A stretch of DNA of 64,000 nt from Conus ventricosus. Taxonomy: Eukaryota; Mollusca; Gastropoda; Neogastropoda; Conidae. Position numbers and translations under genes: made by a program. The DNA lies in contig CM031595.1 of the NCBI GenBank assembly GCA_018398815.1, forward strand, positions 133,991,386 to 134,055,385. The letters are read 5' to 3'. Below the pieces are notes generated by a model. That model saw nothing but the letters and a program-made list of their open reading frames with translations, was not told the DNA's origin and ran no database searches. Positions 52,404 to 62,775 of this stretch are shown here, in pieces (the stretch's first letter is position 1; each line of letters opens with the position of its first letter).

Positions 52404-52707
52404 TTTCTCATGACAGTTCAGATGAGTATTGAGTAGTTGTCTTTTCCAGCCATGGTTTGTACATAATCCTACATGTGAACTGACTTTTCTCAGTGAGTTG
52501 TAGCAAGTATGATTTTGACGAGTCCCCCCTTCCCCCCTCTCTTCTTGCCCAATTTTTTTCTTTTCAGATGAAGGGGATGGAAGGAAAGGATATTTTATTC
52601 TACTCTATGGTTAACAATATGGAGGGAAATATTTTTGTTTCACTGTTATGATTTGAGATCGTTTGTGTGTGTGTGTGAAAGAAAGATTATGTGTGCGTTT
52701 GTGTGGC

Positions 52708-52870
52708 ACACACACAGACACACACACACTTATGCACACACACACACACACACACTCACACTTACACACTCACACGCACACATACTTACACACTCACGCA
52801 TGCATGCACGCGCACACACACACACACACACACACATGCACACATGAACAGACACACACACTCATGCACA

Positions 52871-52939
<69 letters not shown>

Positions 52940-52940
52940 C
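52708..52940. repeat. Compound CA-rich microsatellite
   Basis: CACACA with TGCACA, CTCACA and GCACGC interruptions, then pure (CA)n at about 52873-52938. It lies in the last intron of the thioesterase-like gene. Confidence 0.95.
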
Positions 52941-53010
52941 ACAAGATGTTTTGGTATGTCTTCCAGGAGCGGCAGGTGATATACGTTGGTGACAGTAATG
53001 TCTTTTTCAG

Positions 53011-53196
53011 GAGCATGAAGTGATCTACATTGGTGAGAGCATCACGGGAGACGCATTACAGGTGTATGTATGGCAGCCAGAAAATCGGACAGACAAGATC
53101 CTCTTTGTCATCAAACGACAAGGTTCAGGGAGCCAGTTGACTGTGATATTTCAGGCCTACATGATCTTTCAAATGAAACATATGGCAAGAATGTAA
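53011..53196 (+). CDS. Double-hotdog thioesterase-like gene, terminal exon
   Basis: Acceptor CTTTTTCAG ends at 53010. The phase-0 frame continues from 52146 and reads [20 protein letters not shown], then [19 protein letters not shown] and [10 protein letters not shown], and stops at TAA 53194-53196. The alternating hydrophobic strands, with G-D-x-L-x-V and a charged turn, fit the closing beta-sheet of the second hotdog domain. About 45 bp upstream (52966-53000) lies a second acceptor followed by a diverged copy of the exon start ([11 protein letters not shown]), which would lead to a premature stop. No convincing polyadenylation signal is identified downstream. Confidence 0.65.
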   Translation, partial: EHEVIYIGESITGDALQVYVWQPENRTDKILFVIKRQGSGSQLTVIFQAYMIFQMKHMARM

Positions 53197-53945
53197 GCAG
53201 AGGTAACACAGTGGGATTGAGTTTTGTTGGCAGTATTTTTGTTTCATTCTTTCTTGTGTTTCACATGAAACAGTGCTTGTGTGAATGTGAATTTTTGCCC
53301 GTGGTAAAGTTTGATACTGACATTTTCTCAGTGATAGGGGAAACAAGCCTTCCAGTGTGAGAGATTGTGATAGGTTCTTTTCAACAGCGTTTTTAAAGCA
53401 GAAATTCTAAGTACTGCACAGTTTTGTGTGTTCCATCCAGTCTTTCTCAGACTTCTACTGCCTTTTTCAAGTGATATGACTCAAGAACCTGAGAGCTTCA
53501 CCAACTTCATCAACGATAGAGTTACCACCCTTCCTTGTACATCATGTTCTTTCCCCCAGGACATCTGCAAGTGGAAGAAACTCCCAGTGCTCACAACGTC
53601 AGCTTCCATCCTTGAGTTGTTTATGATAGGGCTCGGTCGGAGCAGTCCCTTGCAGCCACTCTATGGCAACCAGTGAAACCCAATGACTTGTACACAGTTT
53701 TAATCTACAGCTTCTGACTAGGAATACAGAGGAGCCTCCTGATATTTACTTTGAAAAATCAGCTGAAATCAGGCCTCTGCAGGGAGGGGTCTCGATAGGG
53801 AGGATGATACTACGGTATCATAGATATCCATAATCAATCATCCAAAGGCATTCACACAGTAATTCAAACTTGCAAGGTGTAAGTCTCTTAGACACGCACT
53901 ACATGTACAATAGAAAACTTTTCAATCATGTTTGCGGTGTTAGGA
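53197..53945. other. 3' flank of the thioesterase-like gene
   Basis: No recognisable coding sequence; frames at 53070-53360 and 53428-53676 show no domain. It is probably 3' UTR and intergenic DNA. The left duplication of the micro-insertion (GTGTTAGGA, 53937-53945) lies at its end. Confidence 0.5.
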
Positions 53946-54009
53946 CAGCCCTGATGTGGCCCTTTGCGATCGGCTGGGCTATAAGCAACATTATCTTATC
54001 TTATCTTCC
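53946..54009 (+). mobile_element. 64-bp micro-copy of the I/Nimb-like 3' end
   Basis: Consists only of CAGCCCTGATGTGGCCC ... GCTATAAGCAACATTATCTTATCTTATCTT, the last part of the family's 3' UTR and tail. It is flanked by GTGTTAGGA at 53937-53945 and 54010-54018. The duplication shows a genuine, extremely 5'-truncated retrotransposition and not a chance match. Confidence 0.85.
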
Positions 54010-54019
54010 GTGTTAGGAG

Positions 54020-54386
54020 AAAAATATACACCCCAAGATGCCAGTGGGACCCAGAAGGTGCTGATCCAACCAGCCGGAAGCAGTCTTGCATGATCCATTG
54101 GAGCCTGCGCTGTGTTGACATAAGGCACAGGCACATATATGGCATTCTGTTAAGACATCCAGGATCATAACCGCTCCGTTGCAGATGCCATAGTGAGAAG
54201 GATGTGACACAACGGAATCTCCACAGACAGCATCCCCATGGGCGTTCTGGTATTCGTGATTGCAGAGCCACCGGCAAAAGACGCCACCATCAAGCACACT
54301 GCTGCACGCATCCTGCGCCCTGCTCGTTGCTGGTTTGCTGACAGGTGAAACCAGTACAACTCCAGACACAGCCAAGCTTTCACCAC
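54020..54386 (-). repeat. Dispersed repeat R1, copy B
   Basis: The reverse complement of this segment aligns with 46281-46660, starting GAAAGCTTGGCTGTGTCTGG. A 130-codon minus-strand frame crosses it but is not conserved in copy A, so coding is doubtful. A small part (GGCATTCTGTTAAGACAT, about 54139) recurs as GGCATTCTGTTTAGACAT at about 54645, suggesting a further fragment. Confidence 0.7.
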
Positions 54387-54745
54387 ATGGTCTTATGTGA
54401 CTCAAAAAGAATCAAAGTAGCAGTCTTTCCTGCTGTCAAGAGGACCTTCCCTGTGGTCAGAGGGACTTTCCTCACCGTCACTGGGCCTTTTCCAGAATCG
54501 GCCAAAAAGCAGATAATGATACCCAAAGGTGCCAATGTGACCCTGAAAAGTACCGTCCACACCTGCCAAACCAACCAGATGGGAGCATTCCTGTACCACA
54601 TAGATACCTCTGCTGAGTTGATTCAGAACGCAGGCACGCACAAGGCATTCTGTTTAGACATTAACCCCTTGAGTGTTTTCGACCAAATGTTTGGTCTGTC
54701 AAGTAGTTTGCCTTCAGTGCCTCCGCCAGAATTATTCTTTGGCAG
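54387..54745. other. Short non-coding spacer before the DIRS-type element
   Basis: Contains imperfect repeats of GGACCTTCCCTGTGGTCAG / GGGACTTTCCTCACCGTCA type and the fragment of R1 noted above. The plus-strand ORF 54345-54773 has no recognisable domain. Confidence 0.45.
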
Positions 54746-54760
54746 TTTATATTTCATACA

Positions 54761-54909
54761 ACCATCTCATTAAATATTGCTTAGATCTTCGGACGAAGTC
54801 GCGATGGTCGACTATCGATTTGTATCGATTCTTATAAAAAGACAAACCCAGTCCCCTCTCCTGGCGCACTTCCTCTTCCGGTGTTCCGTCTAGCGTCACT
54901 TTTATTTTC
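54761..54909 (+). repeat. DIRS left inverted terminal repeat
   Basis: ACCATCTCATTAAATATTGC ... CGTCACTTTTATTTTC. It matches the reverse complement of 61195-61344 with a handful of single-base indels (for example GAAGTCGCG here and GAAGTACGCG there). Confidence 0.95.
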
Positions 54910-55327
54910 GGCCGCTACCGTACGGAGCTGTTTTCTACACGCGGTGGTACTATCATAAGCCCTGAACTTCATTTTTCCAGACGAACACGAGGTTTGACCA
55001 AGAACTCAGGTGAGATCGTTCCATTTATGTTTCTTTGATTGTGAAGAGAAATTTTGAGGAATGGTATCCCACAGATCGTGTTTGAGAATCGTCAAGAGAC
55101 AACTGTGGACATAACTGGTGTAGTTTTTGAGTGTTGATCCAGCGACTCGGTGACAGTGTGAAACGACCGGTCGGTCGCTCTCTCTTTCCGCTGTATTCTA
55201 GTGTACCAGTAGAGCTAGTGTCACAAAAGAGTGTGTTCACAAGTTAGTCTTTTCAAAACTCCTCAGAGTATTGGTGTTTCTCATTTTGTTTGTTATAGTG
55301 TCAGTTTGTTGGGTTGAAACTACAATA
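54910..55327 (+). other. DIRS 5' leader
   Basis: Non-coding sequence between the left terminal repeat and the first plausible gag ATG (55328). No other feature seen. Confidence 0.6.
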
Positions 55328-57560
55328 ATGACAGAAGGAACCAGTAGTAGCCACGTGAAATCACGGACACCTTTCAGTCACTACTGGTGTAGAGGGGTCT
55401 AGCTCGTCCACGACTCAGCCCACCAAATCTAAAGGCAAGAAGAAGAACAATCCAGAAAAGAAAATGGCTACACCTAAAGCATCAGAACCGACACGTGCCC
55501 CCACGACCGGTGCAAATGTTCTAGAAGAGTCTTCACAGGGGGCAAGGGAAATGACCAACACCTCTACACAAGAGCACGCGCGCATCATCGACAACCAAAT
55601 CAGGTAATATGGCGGATACACTCAATGATGACAGGTCTGATGAGGACTTTCCAGACAATAGCCAAAGTTCGAGTGTTGGTCATACTGACGTACGGGCTCA
55701 GAGAATCCTCTGGTGAAACAGCCCTTCCAGTTGACCGGTGCCTACGAGCACCCAGGACCGCAGAGTGACAGGCACCTGCCAGGGTCCTATACCGTCGAAG
55801 CGCCAGCGCGTCAGCGCAAGAACAGAGTGCGTGTGTACCAACGCTCGAGACCGAAGCCCTAGTGCACACGCACAGGGACATGGGACAGTCACAGTACCAG
55901 TGCGAACGCACTTGACCAGGGTACTGTGCACTAGCACGTGACCGTAGTCCGGGCGCACTGAGAAGAGGTCAAAGTACACATGCTCTCACGCCCAGATACG
56001 ATCCCAGTGCACACGCCACCATTAGTGCGGACGCACTGGAAAGGGCGCGTGCACTCTCACTGGCTCAACTACTTGAGAGTAGTCAACGAGTGGATTCACA
56101 AGCACGCTCAAGAGCGAACATTGAGGCTTTTCTCCACAACTACAATGGCAGTCCAGTTCTGCGGGATAACCTCCCTTACGACAGACAGAACACGTCCGGA
56201 CTCTCAATTATGAGCAGGCACTGAGGAGCCAAGGACTTACGCCACGGAGTGATCAAGACTTGTACTCCTGGAAGATTTACTGAGAATCAGCCAGCGCCCA
56301 GTGTCCTTTGACAACAGGGGAGTGCCTTGGGAAGATCAAGCGAACCTCTCCCGAAGGCTGGGTGGCACTATGAGCAACGAAGAGAACCACGTGCCTACAC
56401 GACCGGTTCACAGGGATTTCCAGAACATTCGGCGAAGTGAACCACGTGCCTACAGTTCTGAGCCAGTGTCCAAGGGAGACAACACAGAGGTGATGATTCA
56501 CGGAGTGCGCTATGTAGCCTGTCCAGAGAACAACACCACATCTAAATCCCTAAAACGACCTCATTCCAATAGAGAAGAGTCGAGAGGGACACAGAGTAGA
56601 GCAAAGATTCCCAGAGTCACTGATCGCGGACCCATTATCGGATTCGGAGCAAGAAGGGGAAGATCAGACTAGACTAACCAGGGGGAGCCTACTCAGACTT
56701 CACGCAAGACATCCCAGATGAATATGGTGATTCTTACGGAGAGGGACTTTCTACCTTGGGACCAGAAACACACTATAGGTCGGAAGAAGAAGAGTGTGAG
56801 TCACAATTCGATGAAGGGCTCAAGAGCTCTTAGAGGCGGAAAAGAAATGGACCGGAATCCTCGGCAGAAAAACTCGTCTTTAGGAGACATAAGGAATTTA
56901 TGGCTCACATCATAGAAAAGGCGGGTGAAATGTGCCCAGAGGTCCTGACATCCCAAGAATCAAAGGAGAAGAAAACTAAGGATGAATGGGCACAGGTGTG
57001 GGGGGAAGAGGTTTCTACCAGCAAGAAAGTGTTCAAGAGGTGTGAAACAATTGACGACGGCATCAAAAAGACATTCGAGTGTTATGTTAAGGACAAATGC
57101 AATCAGTCTAGACCCCCTAAGGAGTGAAATTATTTCCAGCATGGGACAAATACTCACCTTTCCTGGTGGATGATGGCCGCCCTCTTCGTTGCCCCGAGAG
57201 AAATCTGAGACAAAACTTTTGAAGAGAGATCCGACACGAGAACCCTCCAAGACTTTCAAGAGAAATAGGGTCCAGCAAGACGCCACTATTCGCCTACAGA
57301 GTGCTCTGACTCATATAGAGCAAATGATCAAGGTAGTATGTTCTCTCCAACACCACTGCCCCGAAACAAGGTGCAGACAGACAGTGGAAGAAGGAGGCAA
57401 GCGCAGAGTTTTTGACGCAATGCATGAAAAGCATTCACCAGGCGGCGGAGACGGCGGCGACGCTCACAGGTCACCTTCATGCTACCGTTTAATGGAGATT
57501 GAGAGAGGAAGCCCTGGAAATCCACTAACATTCCTATGGAATCAGACACACACTGCTAAA
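55328..57560 (+). pseudogene. DIRS gag-like region
   Basis: From ATG 55328 (MTEGTSSSHVKSRTPF) a Ser/Thr/Lys-rich reading begins, changes frame near 55385, and continues to about 55608 (KKKNNPEKKMATPKASEPT). Further open stretches lie at 56301-56672 and 56900-57587, with basic segments such as KRPHSNREESRGTQSRAK. DIRS Gag proteins are poorly conserved, so the call rests on position (between the left repeat and RT) and composition. The protein should package element RNA. The 55740-56060 part is rich in GTGCGnACGCAC palindromes. Confidence 0.6.
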
Positions 57561-57565
57561 ATTGA

Positions 57566-59850
57566 GTGTTTTCTAGGAACTGTTTGAAGAATCTCAAATG
57601 GAGAAAGCAAAACGGGAAATGGAATCTGAGGCCACGACTCGCTCCCTCCTCAGGTACGCCCCAGAAAGAAAAAGGGAACGTTCCTCGGGGTCGTCCAATT
57701 ACAACAGCCAGACGAAAAGGGTACGGGACTTCAAAAATCGCCTCAGTACCTCTTACCGGAGCAGTGCGCCTAGTTCCAACCACAAACCAACACCTACAGG
57801 CCCAAGAGTGCAACAAAGCACCAGCTTCTCTACCCCTCAACCCAAAGGAAATTTTCACAAGGGCAAAGGGCGGGGGGGGAGGAGATGGACTGACGAACAC
57901 TACTCCTGCTTCCACTCAAGGCCCCTATGTACTCAGGTACAAGGAGTGGAAGAACATGGGAGCGTCAGCCTGGGCCTTAAACATCGTTCAGAATGGGTTT
58001 CGCCTCCTTTGGGAAAAAGGAAAGCCGACACTACAAAGAAGCCCTATATCTTTCCCACGTCCAAAGTCGAGGGAACAACAAGACCTCTTAGACGAGCAAG
58101 TAGGGAAAAATGATAAGAAAGGGGCTATAGAAGAGGTGAAGAACATGTCATCACCCGGCTTCTACAGCAGGCTATTCGCAATTCCCAAGCCCTCAGGAGG
58201 ATACCGTCCCATTCTGGACTTGTCTCCCCTCAACGCCTTCCTCAGAAGGGTGAAATTCAAGATGGAATCCCCAGACAACATCAGGAGATCCATACAGCCA
58301 CACGATTGGGCCACTTCATTAGACCTCAGGGATGCCTACTTCCATATAATGGTGGCAGAAAGGGACAGGAAATGGCTGAGATTCGAATGGGGGGGCAAAG
58401 GTTACCAGTACCGGGTACTCCCATTCGGATTGAGCCTAATCACCTTTCGTCTTCACCAAAGTGTGAAAGGAGGTTGTAGCCAATACACACAAACACAAGA
58501 TCAGGCTACATACCTATTTGGACGACTGGCTACTTCTGGCGGAGAAGGAGAACAGAGTGCCTCAACCAAATGACGGTCTTACGCAAGCTTACAGAAGACC
58601 TAGGCTTTGTAATCAGGTTGGACAAGTCCGAACTCACTCCCTCCAGGAAGTTTACATATCTGGGGATGGAATTCGACACCAACGCTTACACGGTCCAACC
58701 CAGCAAGGCCAGGGTGGAGGCCCTTCTGGCACAACTAACCAATTTACTACCACTCCAGTCAGTCTCAGCCAGGAATCTCTTTGCAGTACTAGACAGGATG
58801 GAGTCTCTAGCCCCCCTGTAACCATTGGGGAGACTTCACAAGAGGCCCCTGCAACGGGAAGTAGCCAGCCGATTCTCCCAGGTCAGAGATCGTTGGAACC
58901 AGAAAATCAGTATACAACCCGGTTCAAGGACACAATCCAACAGTGGCTCGACCACGATTGGCTGAAGGCATCGTCTCCAATCACTCTGCCTCCGCCTCTG
59001 GCAACAGTGTACACAGATGCATCGGGAGCACGGTTGGGGAGGCCACATGAACGAACACACAGTCAGTGGGACATGGGACAGGAATATGCAGGGCTACCAT
59101 ATCAACAGACTGGAATTAGAGGCGGTAGCCCTATCCCTCCAAGAGCTGCAGGTCTGGATCCCGCCAGGAGAGATTTTTAGTCAGGTCAGACAACAACACA
59201 GTGGTGTCTCTCATAAACAACAGGGAGGCACCATGCCCCCAACTCATCAATCAGAGCGGAACAGTTGTTACTGTGGACGCATGCCAAGGGGTGGAATCTG
59301 TCGGCGAAACACATAGCCGGCAGTGCAAACATAATGGCGGACCTTCTGACCGCCCGGACAAGATCATCCCTACAGAGTGGACTATAGTCAAGGAGAAACT
59401 ACAGGTGGTTTGGGAAAAGTGGGCAGACCACATGTAGACCTCTTTGCGACGAAATTCAATGCGAGGCTCCCCACCTACATCTCGCCAGTCCCAGACCCAC
59501 AGGCATGGAAAGTGGACGCGATGGAGTGCAACTGGAAGGGCCTGTTAGCTTACGCTTACCCGCCCCTGAATCTCATCCCCCAAGTGATAGAGAAAGCAAA
59601 GAGGGAGGGAGCAAACCTCATCTTGGTAACCCCCTTCTGGCCGACAAAAGTGGTTCCCACGCTACTCAAGGCTTGTCACGAACAACCAATGGACCTGAGA
59701 CTACAAAACAAGCACATCAGGCAACCAAGGTCGGGGAATAACGCACGGCAACGCAGCAACACTCAACTTGCACGCATGGAAATTATGCGCAAGTACTTGC
59801 TCAAAAGGAGACTGGGAAAGGCGCTATCAAGCTGATAGAAGCTAGTCATA
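57566..59850 (+). pseudogene. DIRS reverse transcriptase and RNase H
   Basis: A 335-codon frame (57566-58573) holds the RT fingers and palm: SPGFYSRLFAIPKPSGGYRP (about 58150-58210), an ATSLDLRDAYFHIMV block (about 58315) and VLPFGLS (about 58415). The catalytic YLDDWLLLAEKEN is at 58515-58553 in another frame. Next come FTYLGMEFDT (about 58650) and the RNase H starting VYTDASGARLG (about 59008). The later frame has the INRLELEAVALSLQELQ helix (about 59100), and the NIMADLLTAR ending appears near 59330. The DIRS-specific tail after RNase H reads VDLFATKFNARLPTYISPVP and AWKVDAMECNW (about 59430-59540). At least five frame changes. Confidence 0.88.
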
Positions 59851-60809
59851 GACCCTCAACCAGGAGAGTCTACCACCACCATTGGGAAGACTGGAGAAAA
59901 TGGTGCATTAGAAACAAGGTCAGAGACCCTCTCAAACCATGTACACGCCACATTGTCAACCATTTGGCAGAAATTTTCCACTCAAGAAACCTTTCGGCAG
60001 TCTCTCTAAAACTAGAAGAGCAGCCATTGCCTCGGTTTTAAGAGCAGCGTCAACAAAGGACGTGACGCAAGACAAAGCAGTGACAGATCTTATCAGTGGG
60101 AGCGGAGAACTAACCAAGAAAGTCACCAAGTTCTTACCCCAATGGGACTTAGCAGTGGTTCTGAACTACCTCAAGGGAAAGAAATTCAAAGATAATAAAC
60201 TACTTCCTCTCAAGGAGCTCACATATAAAACGGCATTTCTGGTGGCACTGGCGACGGCAGAAGAGTGTCTGAAATCACTAACCTGTCTGGCCTTAAGAAC
60301 GGGGTGGCACATGCAACTAATGCTCAATTCAGCGTCCAGTTCTTGCCAGAGTTTTTGGCCAAAAACCAGAATCCAGAGGACTTCCCGCCTACCATCCAGA
60401 TTAAACCTCTCTCAAGGGACATAGATCCGGAAAGGTTGGATGTGGCGTTGTGCCCAGTGAAAGCGCTCAAAGAATACAGAGCTAGATCAAGCAAATTTCG
60501 ATCGGTTTCACAAAGGGCACTGTTTCTCTCGATCAACACCTCTTACACATCGGATATCTCCAGAGCAACGGTCTCCAGATGGTTAAAGACTACAATCAAA
60601 CAAGCGTATGTAGCTCTCAACCTGGAGGATGGGTCAAAATCTCGTGCGAGTCAAGAAAACCTGAGGCTAGAGCACATGAGATAAGAGCCTGGGCGACAAC
60701 TATGGCATCGACCACAACATCTCTGGCACACGTCATGCAAGCGGCGTATTGGCAATCACCTTCAGTCTTCGTAAGACACTACCTGAGGGATAATCGCCCA
60801 GAGGTCTGA
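59826..60809 (+). pseudogene. DIRS tyrosine recombinase
   Basis: The N-terminal SAM-like DNA-binding part reads RPSTRRVYHHHWEDWRKWC (about 59853-59909) and VNHLAEIFHSRNLSAVSLKL, then KTRRAAIASVLRAAS. The catalytic Arg is in RRVSEITNLSG (about 60259), the conserved HxxR is HEIRAW (about 60677), and the nucleophilic Tyr is in FVRHYLRD (about 60767-60790). All four catalytic positions are therefore present, though split over three frames (changes near 60010, 60260 and 60640). It should integrate a circular cDNA without target duplication, consistent with the element ends. Stop TGA at 60807-60809. Confidence 0.9.
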
Positions 60810-61034
60810 AGATGGCAAGCTGAGACTACCTGCAATGGTTGCGGCCCAAGCAGCAGTCCCGGCGAGACACTAAAGAAGGGCAGAATGCAGGGGAACTAGG
60901 GGTAAGTCTACAAATGTTTGTTATTGAGTGTAACCTTACCCCAATCTCCTGTTTTGGAAGTATAACTGGAAGTTTCAGGCAATGTTTATTGATTCAATTA
61001 GACAACACAGTCCCCCCTTTCCTTGCTGATAGTC
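60810..61034 (+). other. DIRS 3' non-coding region
   Basis: Lies between the YR stop and the internal complementary region. No ORF or repeat of note. Confidence 0.6.
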
Positions 61035-61121
61035 AGCAATATTTAATGAGATGGTTGTATGAAATATAAATGAGGTTTTTAACTAACCTAGTTTATATTA
61101 AATACTTACCATCTCATTAAA
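61035..61121 (+). repeat. DIRS internal complementary region
   Basis: The left half (61035-61070) is the exact reverse complement of the element's left end (54746-54781). The right half (61070-61121) is the reverse complement of the right end (61332-61383) with one missing A. The two halves meet at ATAAA|TGAGG, a head-to-tail image of the joined termini. In the DIRS replication model this serves as the template that lets the cDNA be completed and circularised. Confidence 0.95.
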
Positions 61122-61194
61122 CCGTTAAACCTCCCAGCCGTCCCCGCACTGTGTTCCGTAATAGCAGGGAGGTATCCTTAAGACAGATAGCCTG

Positions 61195-61344
61195 GAAAAT
61201 AAAAGTGACGCTAGACGGAACACCGGAAGAGGAAGTGCGCAGGAGAGGGGGACTGGGGTTGTCTTTTTATAAGAATCGATACAAATCGATAGTCGACCAT
61301 CGCGTACTTCGTCCGAAGATCTAAGCAATATTTAATGAGATGGT
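61195..61344 (-). repeat. DIRS right inverted terminal repeat
   Basis: Inverted copy of 54761-54909. The unique extension from 61345 to 61383 completes the element. Confidence 0.95.
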
Positions 61345-61383
61345 AAGTATTTAATATAAACTAGGTTTAGTTAAAAACCTCAT

Positions 61384-62070
61384 ATTTTTGCTATTTTTAG
61401 TTGGAAACCACGCACGTTTCAGCAACTTATTATATATGTGGCAAAAATTCAGGATTTCCTCTACAAGAATATCCTAAACAGAATGTGTGACGTTGAATGG
61501 TTTACTCCTGTCCGTGCTGCAGAAAGTGTGACCCCCATTTGGTTTTGTGAACTAGCTGGTAGCAATGACAAAACCGACCCAGTTGCAAACCCCAGTGGTG
61601 CGAGTCAAACAAAGAGAACTCTCTCAGCCCTTGAAGCTGCCAGTCTTATCTTGCAAGGGGATGATTCTGACATTGAATCAGTAGATTCATTAATTGGGTG
61701 GGAAAGTGACTGTCAACCTCGGGTGAATGTCGATGGAGGAAGGACTAGCGCACAGCCCAAACAACCTCACAGCTTGCTTACAATCTCATTCATATATCAT
61801 GCATTCGTCACATCAAACCACTAGTGAAGTCATAACTTTACTACACATGATCCATAGAACGAGACATCAATGCATATGGAATCAAATGAAATAAAACATT
61901 CTCTCCTTCCTGAACTTCACAAAATCATTTATCTAAAACATCATTAACTAACCCGGGTATAAATAGATTTCTACTTTACCTGGCCAGGTGATCCTAACTA
62001 TTCACGAATCACTGTCTTTTTCTTTTCCTTTTTTTTTTTCTTTTCACTGTCCATTTCACAACATGACACA
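61384..62070 (+). other. Unassigned region with a 128-codon ORF (61438-61824)
   Basis: The ORF starts near the DIRS right end and includes KRTLSALEAASLILQGDDS followed by DIESVDSLIGWESD. The Leu/Ala-rich helix plus acidic 'DDSDIE' run faintly resembles the N-terminus of piggyBac-derived proteins, but no transposase core is present. It may be an exon or chance. Downstream sequence is AT- and pyrimidine-rich. Confidence 0.3.
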
Positions 62071-62165
62071 ACTGCTGGCACCGGTCAAGTTAGACTGCTG
62101 GCATCGGTCAGGCTGGACTGCTGGCACTGGTCAGGTCAGACCGCTGGCGTTGGTCAGGTTGGACT
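62071..62165. repeat. Four tandem copies of a 23-bp unit
   Basis: ACTGCTGGCACCGGTCAAGT and variants repeat every 23 bp, with C/T and A/G changes between copies, followed by a partial fifth copy. Confidence 0.9.
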
Positions 62166-62450
62166 GCCGAGAAAGTGGCGCTGGCCAAGTATGAGGTCGA
62201 ACCCCCGGTTTAGATGGAACAGTGACTATCAACATCGATCTGTTCTCCTTTCTTTCTTCCTGCATTAACGCATTGCACTCTCTCTTCTCTCTCCTAGTTG
62301 CTCTATTAATGGACATGGTTGCTTTTCTTTTCCTTTTCTTTTCTTTCTTTTTTCTCTTCATTAGTTAGCAACTCTCTCTTTCCACATCTCTCTTTAGTCC
62401 TCCCTTTGCAGACTATACTGGTGCTAATGCTCAAACTTCACTCCTCTCAT

Positions 62451-62775
62451 CTCTCTGCCTTTCTCCTGCAGAGACTACACCCCAGAACCTCTCTCTCTCT
62501 GTTCGTTTCTCCCCCTCGTTCTCTCTTCATCTCTCTGCCTTTTTCTTGCAGAGACTTACACCCAGAACCTCCTCATCTCTCTCTCCCTGTTCTGTCTTCC
62601 TCCTCCTCTCTTCATCTCTCTGCCTTTTTCTCTCTCGTGCAGAGACTACACCCAGAACCCCCTCATCTCTCTCTCCCTGTTCGTTCTCATCTCCCTGCCT
62701 TCCTGTAGGCGAGAGCCTACTCCCCGAACTTCTTCCTCTCTCTCTCTGTCTGTTCTTTTTCTTCATTCTCCCCTC
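62451..62775. repeat. Four degenerate copies of a 75-88-bp pyrimidine-rich unit
   Basis: Each unit has CTCTCTGCCTTTTTC, then TGCAGAGACTACACCCAGAA, then CCTCATCTCTCTCTCCCTGT, with loss of similarity in the last copy. The Ser/Leu/Pro-rich ORF across it (62319-62708) is a repeat artefact. Confidence 0.85.

Larger units (their letters stand above)
54746..61383 (+). mobile_element. DIRS-type tyrosine-recombinase retrotransposon
   Basis: A 6.64-kb element with nearly identical inverted terminal repeats of about 149 bp (54761-54909 and 61195-61344). Each has a unique outer extension (TTTATATTTCATACA on the left; AAGTATTTAATATAAAC...CCTCAT on the right). Coding order is gag-like region, RT-RNase H, tyrosine recombinase. 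An internal complementary region (61035-61121) pairs with both outer ends. There are no target duplications. This is the defining DIRS arrangement: a YR, not an integrase, inserts a circular DNA. All three coding regions have frameshifts, but the near-identical repeats suggest a recent insertion. Confidence 0.93.

Noticed and set aside
61438..61824. Possible piggyBac-derived protein N-terminus
   Set aside because: Only a short acidic motif resembles the family; no transposase core, TTAA ends or splice-bounded exon could be shown. Kept only as an unassigned region.
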